A stretch of 64,000 bases of DNA from Kingdonia uniflora (lineage: Eukaryota; Streptophyta; Magnoliopsida; Ranunculales; Circaeasteraceae). The stretch is from the NCBI GenBank assembly GCA_014058105.1, contig JACGCM010002399.1, forward strand, positions 1,005,501 to 1,069,500, given 5' to 3'. The notes beneath the pieces are model-generated. The model was not told the origin of the DNA, did no database searches, and was given only the letters and a program-made list of their open reading frames with translations. The translations under genes were made by a program, and so were the position numbers. Positions 21,510-31,000 of this stretch are shown piece after piece (position 1 is the first letter of the stretch; each line of letters opens with the position of its first letter).

Positions 21510-23182
21510 CTTCATCACTAGAAACGTCGTCATCACTTGGACACTGCTCCTTCAACTTCTTCAAATATTCTTTAATCTGCTTCTTCATCCAATGCCTTTG
21601 TGCCGGTAGTAGGTTACCAAGGTTCGTTCTCATCACCTTTAACATATGCGAGTCGTCGAAGTTTTTTTTTTCGAGTTAGCCCCGCTTCACGCCTCCTTTG
21701 AAACTCTGCCTCTTTCATCAGCTTTAGTTCATCTCAACATCTAGCTTTAGCTTCTTTTTCCTCTTTCTTCTGCTCGTCTCTTAGATTTTATGACTTCATC
21801 ATGTTGGACGTTGTCTCAAGCATTCTCTTCCCCCAAAAACCTATACTTGACTTTGCCGCTTTTTTGTCTTGTATTTGTTTTGGCCGTCCGGTCGTACATC
21901 CCCACAAGAATATAGTGGTGCATCCACGTCGACAGAATCATCCGGAATTACGATATTTTGAGTGTCGGATGTAGGTGTTTTCAGGATCGGTATTGGTGGA
22001 GTTACCCAGGAAATCGTTAAAATTTGACTTCCTAGCAACGTTGCGGGTGGGATAGCCGATGTGATGAATTTGTGACCATTTTGGGCAAGTTTCCAAAACT
22101 TTGTACGCTTCCCCAAGTTTAAATGGTCTTCCTTGTAGTTGAAAAAATGCATCGTTTGCCATACGTTCCTAGAAATCAAGTTAAAAAATCTTTTAGAGTA
22201 TGATTCACCTTTGAACATTAATGAAATGAGAAAAATAAATGAAATACTTACGAAGTCATCCGTTCCAATACCGGTATGAAGTCGGCTCTCAAGGTCTTGA
22301 ATGATACCTCTAAAAATTGAACATTCCTTATTGAGCCGCCCCTTATACGCACAATTGACACCATTGTACGATCGCCACATCGATTGGTCAACATAGAATG
22401 AGTTGAATTGATCACACACCTTGAACCAAAATGTAGCGGCTTTTTGGTTGTTCGTGGTAGCGAGGTTTTGAGACACTTGGGACCAAGCGCATACAAGATT
22501 TACGAAGTAATCGGACGACCAATTCTTGGAGTTGGAGTATTATTCTTTGTCGTCATGAATATCCTCCGAAGCCTCAAGTACATCCTCAACTATAATAGGT
22601 GTCGATGCCGCCTTTCTTTTAGACTTTGCTTTCCTGCGCGTATTACTTCTCGTGAAAACCGGATTGAGTTCCTCAGCCTAAGCTACATCCTCAACTATAA
22701 TAGGTGTCGATGCCATTTTTTTGTAGACTTTGCCTTCCCATGAGTCCACGTATTACTTCTCGTGAGAACCGGATTGAGTTCCTTGGAGATGACCGGAGAT
22801 GCAACCGACGATGTATTAAGATTTAAATAATTTAAACCCCATGTACCTTGCATCGGCGTGGTACTCGAACTTCCACCGGCGAAACAAGTTTGAGATGAAT
22901 AATATGGATTTCCCGGTTGAGGGTACGAGCCGGTATACCCATCAAATTGAGGGTAATATCCTTGGTTTGGGTAATAAGGTTAATATCCATGGGTTTGAGA
23001 TTGAAATTGATTGTCGGGTGGCGGGAATAGTTGGCGAACATGGTGATTCTGACCTTGGGAAGTGTTAGATATTTACGACGGATCAAATATGCCGATTTGA
23101 TGAGGAAAGACGTTTCCTTGTTGGTTCATATTGGAGGATTGAGAGTGGTTTTGAGAATTAGATTGGGAGCTTAATGAAGACA
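21510..23182 (-). pseudogene. Harbinger ORF1: Myb/SANT-like DNA-binding partner
   Basis: From ATG at 23182 the N-terminus is Ser/Gln/Pro/Tyr-rich. The trihelix-like core reads VNLVCAWSQVSQNLATTNNQKAATFW, then RSYNGVNCAYKGRLNKE, then ESRLHTGIGTDD (22476-22253). A good 83-bp intron follows (GTAAGT at 22251, TTTCTAG at 22169). Exon two continues with FQLQGRPFKLGEAYKVLETCPKW and a Lys/Arg/Glu-rich tail to about 21510. PIF ORF1 proteins bind transposon ends and carry the transposase to the nucleus. Stops occur near 23073 and 22555. It is tail-to-tail with the transposase, about 200 bp apart, the usual arrangement. Confidence 0.85.
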
Positions 23183-23317
23183 TAGTGGTTTTGAAGAGAG
23201 GGGTAAGGAGTGAGGATAGTGTAGAAGATTAGAAGGGAGGAGAGTGTAGGAGATGAATGACATTTATAGATGAAATAAACTACCCGTTAATATAGCCGTT
23301 AACAAGTGTCTAAAAAA

Positions 23318-23545
23318 AATATAGTTGTTAATATAGCCGTTGAGTAACTTATACCGCAAGTTTCCAAAGCAAAAATATAGCCGTTAATATATCCATTGAG
23401 TAACTTGTACAACAAGTTTCCAAAACAAAAATATAGTCGTTAATATGTCTGTTGAGTAACTTGTACAACAAGTTTCCAAAACATAAATATAGCCGTTAAT
23501 ATATCCGTTGAGTAACTTGTACAACAAGTTTCCAAAACATAAATT
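23318..23545. repeat. 56-bp tandem repeat, four copies
   Basis: Repeated TGAGTAACTTGTACAACAAG occurs at 23341, 23397, 23453 and 23509, an exact 56-bp period with few changes between copies. Each unit also has ATATAGCCGTTAATAT. The array lies upstream of ORF1 and downstream of the mobile-domain gene, between the two minus-strand genes of the transposon. Confidence 0.92.
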
Positions 23546-23729
23546 TTCAAAATATAAATTATATTAAAACTCCGAATAAAACATAGTTTAAACAATATTA
23601 ACACACAACATAGTTTAAACAAAACATAAATAAAAGTTCTAAATAAAACATTGCCTAACTGGGACGACCTCTCTTCGTTTGGCGAGCGCGTCTGCCACGT
23701 GCGAGACTCTCGTCATAGGTACATTGCAC

Positions 23730-25662
23730 AACCGGCTATATCTGGTAGGAAATGGACATCTCAGCTAGTCTATCGGACATCTCTCGGATGACCTCCTGTG
23801 CCCAACTAAGCTTCCTCCTCAACTCAGTATTGCTGTCAGTTAGTTGCCTCGAGTCTTCATATGCCGCATACCATAATCTTTGGTTTTGATGCCACAACTC
23901 ATCCGTACTATACGTAGGTGGACACGAGAATGGTACCTGCATCACCGGGATCGATATCCATCTACGTTGATCGTTCGGTCCCGCCACATCTATGAACCAT
24001 CCCATATCACGTGGATCGCTGGTCGCCTGGACACCATAGTCTTGCACCTGTGAAGACGTAGCTAAACTCGACCTAGGTGGCAAGATTACATCGGGCATCA
24101 CTAGATCACGTCCGACCGTCCAAATATTTCCCGTCCTCTTTACTAAGCTGCAACCGATTTAAGGATTTGGATGAACGAGACGCCAATATGTCATGTAATC
24201 TACGTCGGGAACAAGATAATCGGTACCATCATAGAAGTCCACATCCTTCAGACTCTGATATAACTCTCGATCGTACCTTGGGAATTCCATAATCTCCTGA
24301 GGGGGGTCATAGGGCACACTATCAAGCCCGGTCATCTGACGCATACACCGGTCTCCTAAATACCAAAGCGTACCGTGGCCGTATGGGACTGACACCAATA
24401 GAACCCTCCGGGTGCTCATCGCTGAATCAACACTTACCTCTGGACGTCTCAATTGCTTAGACCTGTGCCATGGTTGCCAATCTATGTTGGTTATGTCCTT
24501 CCATTCTATCATATCTCTGATTACAGCAAAAGAGTGATGGATTTCAGACCCCGTATTCGCCCTTTCATATCTCTACCCAAAAATACGAGGATAAATATGG
24601 TTAAAGTTTTGTACGTTAATTAGATACATTCCAACCCGACAGTACTCGAAGAATCAGTATTCCAACACCGCATAGAATCCGGTGATCGATATCTTCACCT
24701 TCTCGGGCCTCAGAACTGAGACTTCATCAAGCCCCCGATACAAAGCCGCCATAATGGGCGTACCCAGTCAAAATTCGACGCACCAAGAATATCGTAGTCT
24801 GTCAAGGCTGCCAGATAACCCGCCCGAAGGGATGTAGCACCATTTGAGAAGAAGAGATTACCCATCATATAGGCAATAAATGCCCGTGCATACACAATAT
24901 CTATTTATGAGTCGTAATTGTGGAGACTAGGATTCAAAGGCTCTTGCCACTTTTTTAAATAGGAGAGAGTGATGTTACCGTACCTCATGTCAGAGCTTGT
25001 GATTCCCGGGAACATCTTTTCTGCTTCCTCTAACTTGGAGTACCTCTCATCGTACGGGAGATCGCGACCCCTCCCAAAAGATATGCCCGTTAGCATGACG
25101 AAGTCTAACGGTGTGAAACCCAGTTCCCCGCAAGGGAAGTGAAAGGTATGGGTGGAAGGCTACCACTGCTCCACGAGAGCATGAATGAGACGGTTATCCG
25201 AGTTTCCCGCATTAATCAAACAAAAGTCCGCAAAACCCATATCGTCGACTAACTTCTTCAACGTCGGGTACAGGGCAATTCATCGGTACCACTTCAGTAC
25301 CTTATCCAATGATCCCCTACACTGTAATTCATCTCGGTTCTGACAAAAAAAGTACATTAACACGTTAGAAGTTCATTCGGGCATTTCATCGAACATATTG
25401 CAATATACGTTAATAACACATGAAATTTACATAAAACTTACCGGTATTTTCTCCGATCCAACAGAAATATGGACCCAGCCGTCCGGGAGAAAATCTACTC
25501 GGTTCAACTCATCGTACGATGGGGTAGGATCGTTGTCATCCGTCAATTGATTCGGCCAAACATTTGTTACATCGGCGTTCCCCCTTCGTTTTACTTCCGC
25601 GTTAGAGTTACGTGTAGTTTTAGAAGCATTTTTCCTCGGTCGCGAATTAGAAGAACCCGACA
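23730..25662 (-). pseudogene. Plant mobile domain (PMD, aminotransferase-like) gene inside the Harbinger element
   Basis: Start at ATG 25662: a basic Ser/Arg-rich leader (MSGSSNSRPRKNASKT), then exon one to KIP at about 25441. A likely intron follows (GTAAGTTTT ... TTTTTTTGTCAG, about 25440 to 25340). Exon two has the PMD signature: GSLDKVLKWYR, GFADFCLINAGNSD, LIHALVEQW.PSTHTFHF and PCGELGFTPLDFVMLTGISF. Next come SLEEAEKMFPG-like KLEEAEKMFPGITSSD, YARAFIAYMMGNLFF, and ALTDYDILGASNFDWV near 24760. Downstream fragments (24512-24159; 24101-23736) give LGDRCMRQMTGLDSVPYDPP and a C-terminal coiled coil. The PMD family is plant-specific; some members (MAIL1/MAIN) silence transposons, and many copies ride in mobile elements. 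A few stops and a frameshift break this one, but it is less damaged than the transposase. Confidence 0.8.
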
Positions 25663-25849
25663 TTTTTAAGAGATTAACGGAGGAAATGGGTTGGGAAACT
25701 TGTGGAGTAAGGTTGGGTATGCTAAGTTAATGCCTTGGATATGCTAATGCCTTGGATATGTTGGATATGTTAATGCCTTAATGCAAATGCCTTCTAAGAA
25801 TAAGCCTAAAGTTTTTGAAAGGAGAATAAGCCTAAAAGATGCAGGGTGA

Positions 25850-26025
25850 TGCCGTGCGGTTCAAAACCGCGTGGCTATATATATATTTTTTAAAAATACG
25901 TGGCATTTTCTATTGGTTGAATGGTACGCACGGTTCAGAAGTGCGCTGGGATTATGATGGCTGCGATCAAGACACGTGGACTCATCTGAGACGTCCATTT
26001 ATGCGCGCAGTTCAGAAGTGTGCTG
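25850..26025. repeat. Right subterminal hairpin repeats of the Harbinger element
   Basis: Three relatives of the left-end motif: GTGCGGTTCAAAACCGCG near 25853, CACGGTTCAGAAGTGCGC near 25931 and CGCGCAGTTCAGAAGTGTGC near 26004. Confidence 0.7.
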
Positions 26026-26129
26026 GGGTGAATTCACCTTGGGGTGGATTGAAAACTGTTGTGGGGTGGATTGGATCCACCTTGAAATTCATCCAATCCA
26101 CCCTCTTAACTGAACTGCTGTGGATGCTC

Positions 26130-26969
26130 TAAGGAGCTTTAGAAGAGGGTGCTTAGACAGTGCTTTGTTGATAGAGTTGTGGGCGACTTCTGGGATGAAG
26201 TTGAGTGGATCTTGGAGCCACACAATAATAATTTGTTGACTATCATCCTTTATACTGCTTTTGCTGTCTTAATCTATCATGTGTGGCATTTAAGAAAGGA
26301 GTGATATCACTTTTTATAACAGCACTAGACCACCCAAAACTGTTGAAAATGTTGTAGTTAATGAGGTCTGGCAGAGGTTGAAGCTTACTCTTGGTAGTGT
26401 ACATGGAGATCTTACTACTAAGAAACTGAGTCATAGAAGCTTAAGCCCAGGGTTAAGATGAAGCAGACAGTTAGGTGCAAGTGAGTCCTACCAATGCCTC
26501 ACTTCTGGGTTCTAAATTGCAAAGGATACATTTCAGTATTAGGATGCTTTGGGGGCCTAATCAGAAAAAACTTGGGGGTTTGTGCAGGTGCCTATGCAGG
26601 AAAGGAAGCTCCATCCACAGCAACTCATCATGAGCTAAAAACCATCTATAGAGGTTTACATTGTGACATTGAGTATAAAACAGCTGGTCATTCAGGCTGA
26701 TTCTGCTACCATAGTAGACTACATTAAGAAAGGTACTAAGCCCCCATGGAGGTGTAAGATGTTGCTTAGGAAGATAGAGCTGCTAACAAGAAGTTTTGAA
26801 GAGTTGGAAGGTAGGCCTTACCCATAAAGAAGCTAATCAAAGTGCATACCTCCTAGCGAACTATGCTAATGCTATTGGAGAACAGATTATTGATGCTGCT
26901 GATATACCTTTGGAGGTGCAGAGGAAGAGGCTAGTGGTGTTGCGTTTCTCAGGACTAGCTAGCCTTTGA
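26130..26969 (+). pseudogene. LINE ORF2: C-terminal end with RNase H domain
   Basis: Resumes the zf-RVT region after the Harbinger insertion (LRSFRRGCLDSALLIELW at 26133). An RNase H domain of the RVT_3 type follows: FWVLNCKGYISVLGCFGGLIRKN (26500-26575), then AATHHELKT-like ATHHELKTIYRGL near 26625. Next are VIQADSATIVDYIKKG near 26695-26735 and LTHKEANQSAYLLANYAN near 26815-26870. The frame ends at TGA 26967-26969. Frame changes occur near 26690 and 26810. A terminal RNase H is found in many plant L1 elements. Confidence 0.85.
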
Positions 26970-26974
26970 TGCCT

Positions 26975-27050
26975 TTAATTTTTTAATTTTTTTTTTTTTT
27001 TTGTTGTTGTTTTCTTTTTTCTTTTTTCTTTTTTCTTTTTGTGCGGGGGG
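26975..27050 (+). repeat. T-rich tract and G run after LINE ORF2
   Basis: A run of T with scattered G and C (repeated CTTTTTT) ends in GTGCGGGGGGGGG. It may be LINE 3' UTR. No poly(A) tail or flanking duplication is seen, so the LINE end stays open. Confidence 0.5.
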
Positions 27051-28012
27051 GGGACCCTTTCAGAGAAGTTACTAAAGTAAATGAGTGTTATCTACAAGAC
27101 ACCATCGTTCTTTGAAACTCTATCCCCGTACAAGGAAATCCAAGTTAATAGTAAAAAGATGCAAAAGAGAGTAGATCTTCAGTTATTCAAAATGCTAAGA
27201 TATTTTGGGAGAATAATTCACTCAAAATAGTACATCTTCATCGAAATATTTTTCACTAAAATATTACAGAATTTGTACCTTGAGTGTGTTCAATCATCCA
27301 TGTCACTCGTCCAATTATCAAGCAGGCATGAAAGAAATCAACATGACCCAAACATAAAATAAAGCGGAATAGTGGACTACAGATGATGATGAACGACAAC
27401 AAAGAGACCAAAGACAAAATGAATATATAACTGCAACTGCACCTTACTATTTCTTCCTTCTATTGTACTTTTCTTGTAAATAAAATTTATATGATACAAA
27501 TCAAAATTGTGGTGGTGCAACAATAGGACTATAAGTAGCTCGATCTCCTCTCAATAAGAAGAGGTCCACAGCTTTCTAAAAAGAAAAAAGAAAAAACTGT
27601 TAAAAGATTTAGCAGATTTCCTAAGGGTTCTATCCCTTCCAAGGGTTTCTTCATGGGGATTTGGGGTTTCACTCTGTGGCTACGTGTATCCTCTGAGATA
27701 TTTTAGGACAATATTCACGTATTAGTAGACAAAACAGCTCTTAATCCAAATAGTGCAAGATATGATGCACCAACCTGCCTACTAAAGTCTAAAGCAAGCA
27801 ACGGTGACAGAAATTCAGATAAAAAAAATCGAGGATAAATGTCACAAAGCAACACTTACTCAATGGGGAGGCAACCGATATCGTACCTAATAGAACAGGG
27901 CGTGCAAAACCAACTAACCATCTAAAGAACCAAGACCAACATAATCCAGTATTGTTCAGCTACAAGTGACATTGCAAGGGTAGGGCATCAATTTTGCTGC
28001 ACGTGTATCAGA
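27051..28012. other. 3' flank of the host gene, no feature seen
   Basis: A unique-looking AT-rich sequence without long frames or repeats. Because the gene at 28013-34166 is read on the minus strand, its 3' UTR must lie in the upper part of this stretch. No clear poly(A) signal could be singled out. Confidence 0.5.
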
Positions 28013-31000
28013 TCAATAAGGAATGACATAAGGCAAAGCAAAAACCTCTGCGGACTCTATCCATTGGGCTTTATCCCACACGTTTACTGTGTCTTCAACA
28101 CCAGACGATACTGTCTTGGGCTTCGGGTCATTGCTAAAGAGCCAGTCTTGGTCATCAAAATCAGACCATTCTTCCATACTGGGGACACTAAGTATCTTGC
28201 TCAAATACTTAGAGTCTGGATGTGGCTTTTTAGCAGAAGTTTCACCGCTGGCAGCAGACGACGGTCTTGTGGCTTTAACTGAAGATAGCTGACATTCAAC
28301 AACTCCATTTGTCACCTTTTCAAACTTACCACCTACTTTGAGACTATTAATCCCACCATGCACGACAGATGAATGCTGGTTTGAGGTTTGATACGGCTCT
28401 AGATTTCCCCCGTTCTCTGTATATGGGTGAGAGAGATCAGCATGCCTTGGCAACTTATTAGGCTGAACATCAATGTCTGTAACAAAAATTTAAGAGATGC
28501 ACTATAAACTTACCAATAGCTAATATTAAGTTAACAACAAGATTGTGAAAAGATACTAGCAATGACTGGCCTGTAGAAGTAGTATTGGGTAGAACAAATA
28601 TCATTCTTGAAATCTAGGTTTAGATTGTAGTATTGTAGAGTCAAAGGTTTGATTTCCAACTACTACCTTTTTCCCAGTCATAAATTTGATTTCATTAATC
28701 ATTTCCAGCCACTTCCATGGCAATAGACATCTAATAAATAAATCCATGATACTGTAAGAGAGAGGCTTACCATATAAAGATCCATTTGTCTCAATGACTT
28801 TCCTTTTCTTGGAATTTTCCACGGTAGCAGCAACCATGGTACTGTGCAAGGGAATTTGTAGGAATTTTGTATTGTGGGTATGTATCACCTCCTTGTTTTC
28901 ATGTAATTGTTCATGGCTTTTACTTCTATTGGCGGCCTTCTCCATTTCTTTTTCCTTCTCTTTATCCAAGTTTGTGTCATTTCCCATACTTTTCTTCTCT
29001 CGATCTCTGTCCTTCTGTTTATCCCCATGCTTATTTCCACTCTCATTTTCTTTAAATTTTTCTTTCCCTTCCATTCTCTTCTCAGCATTATTGTTTGTGG
29101 GCTTAGCAATGGTTTCAGCTTTTCTTTGATCCGTCCCCATAAAAGATTTGGAGGTGGCAATTCCACCACGAGCATCTGGATTTTGGTTTCGTTGTCCGTC
29201 TGTCGTTCTATCATCAACTTTCTTACCATTGTTACCAGTAGCCATGTCTGCCATTCTGTCAATGCCCTCGGCCCTTCTTTGATCCACTCCTGTGAAACTC
29301 CGAATGGTAGCAACTCCAGAATTGGTATTCTGATTTTTGTTTCTATGTTCCGCCTTTTTATTACAAAAATTTGTCTCCTTATTAGCAACATCCCTGCCCA
29401 CTTCTCTGGAAGTCCCCTCCTCACTTCTGTGATCTGCTGCCTTAAAACTACGAAACATTTCACTACCAAAGCCACCACCATGATCTCTATTTCTGTGTTC
29501 GCCTGTCTTTCTATCATGAATATTATTGTCTTTGTTAGCAATATCCTTCTGCCAGTCCCCTTTGCCACTTGCCTCTGCCCTACAAGTAAAGATCTCAGCC
29601 ACTTGGTTTTTTGTCCCTCTCTCCCCATCACATAGCCTTCTACCCAATTCCTCGACAAATTTGGAATCATTAACTTCCTCAGCCTGCTTCTGACTGTTCT
29701 CAGCAGGCTTCCCTCCATCATAACTCTCCGCCTGCCGTACAGTATTCCTCTCGTCTAGGGCCTTGCTTTTGTCCCGGTCTTTTTTCTTGTCCTTGTGTTT
29801 TTCCTTTCGTTCTTTCTTCTCTTTGTGTTTATCTTCGTTTCTTTCTTTATCTTTCTTTTCCTTCCTTTCCTTTTTGTCCTTTTTATGCCTTTTCTCTTTG
29901 TGCTTCTCCTGAAATATTAAATTACAGAAAGAAGGTAAGCAAGGATAAAAGCGCGAATTAGTGCCACAAATAAAACCTAGAGAAAAATGCAGCTCAAAAA
30001 ATGAAGATATGGCATCGGGAAAGCAATTATTCAATCAGTTTACATAGTATCCCTAATGCAGACCAAAAAGAAAAAAAAAATAACCAATAGCAAAAGTAAA
30101 AAAAAATTGTAACTCATGGAAACATCTTCAATAAGAGAACCTCAAACGGAAGAGCATATAAAGCAGCAGCATGGGTTCACACTGGGGCATCCCTAAAGTT
30201 GAACTTGGCTCAAGTTTAAACCATAGCATGGGGTGTCTTCATTGTGTGTTCACTTGCTTATAGCGTGAGGTGGCCGTTCTAAATATTGACAAATATATTA
30301 GTTTAACTCAAATACTCCCAAAAAGATATGTTGTATGTTGTAGCAAATGAGTGAACCCACCTGTATTCATTTTTTGTATTATTCCAAATTATGTACTGTG
30401 ATTAGCTTCCTATTCCAATATAGCTGAAGCATATATTCTTATAAATCAAACACCAACTGTTGAAACTACTGAGAGTTTTAAGTACCTTCATATTGTAGTA
30501 AAGAGTGAAAGACCGTTTTCAAGCCATTAAATAAACAATAACCTAAATTTCCTTTTCACACTTTGCAACATACACCATATACATCCCACACTATCTCAGT
30601 AATGTTTCACACTTCCTACGGAGGCGCTGAAGGGACTCCAAGTTTGGATTGAGCAGAGGGCAGGTTAAACATATTTTCAGTGTAAAAGTCTAGAAAGGGA
30701 ATTTCTCCTGGAAATTATGTAATGAGGAACACTCATAAGAAAAATCAATAGAAATCAAGGCACATTCCCCTAGTTATCAAAACTCAAGAGCATGGTGCCC
30801 CATTCATATCATGACTAGAATAAGAAGATAAAAAGAACCTATCTACTAACCTAGTACACTAATATGATGTTTTAAGCTTGCAAAGCTCCCAACAGTCAAA
30901 CTAGCAACAAGGAGCACAAATACTTAAGCACCAAAGCACAAATTAAAAACATGATTTTTGCAGCATCAAAAAAGGATCAAATTACACAAGCCAGCATTAA

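Larger units (their letters stand above)
19327..26129 (+). mobile_element. 6.8-kb PIF/Harbinger transposon carrying three genes
   Basis: Termini GAGCACCGACAGCAGCTAGG (19327) and, inverted, GAGCATCCACAGCAGTTCAG (ends 26129) form imperfect inverted repeats. TAA stands on both sides (19324-19326 and 26130-26132), the 3-bp duplication of PIF/Harbinger. Inside are a HARBI1-like transposase (+), a Myb/SANT-like ORF1 (-) and a plant-mobile-domain gene (-). Subterminal hairpin motifs with a CGCAGTTCAGAAGTGCGC core occur at both ends. All three genes carry stops, so the copy is probably non-autonomous now. It inserted into the LINE. Confidence 0.92.
3241..27050 (+). mobile_element. L1-type LINE, decayed and broken by nested insertions
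   Basis: Five separated blocks read as one LINE in order: ORF1 (3241-5159), endonuclease and RT (15637-18504), post-RT domain (18883-19326), and zinc-finger plus RNase H end (26130-26969). Taking out the MITE, SIRE2, the second MITE and the Harbinger element rejoins the LINE, in one case across a perfect AATGT duplication and in two cases across 3-bp duplications. The coding total is about 5.5 kb, normal for a plant L1. Many stops and frameshifts mark it as old. The 5' end is lost at SIRE1. The 3' end is not sharp: a T-rich tract follows ORF2 and no poly(A) tail or target duplication was found. Confidence 0.85.

Noticed and set aside
28794..29635. Long open frames on the + strand and a second minus frame opposite and inside the host gene
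   Set aside because: They mirror the Lys/Glu-rich exon 2 in other frames; composition is biased and no homology is visible. The spliced minus-strand gene explains the region.
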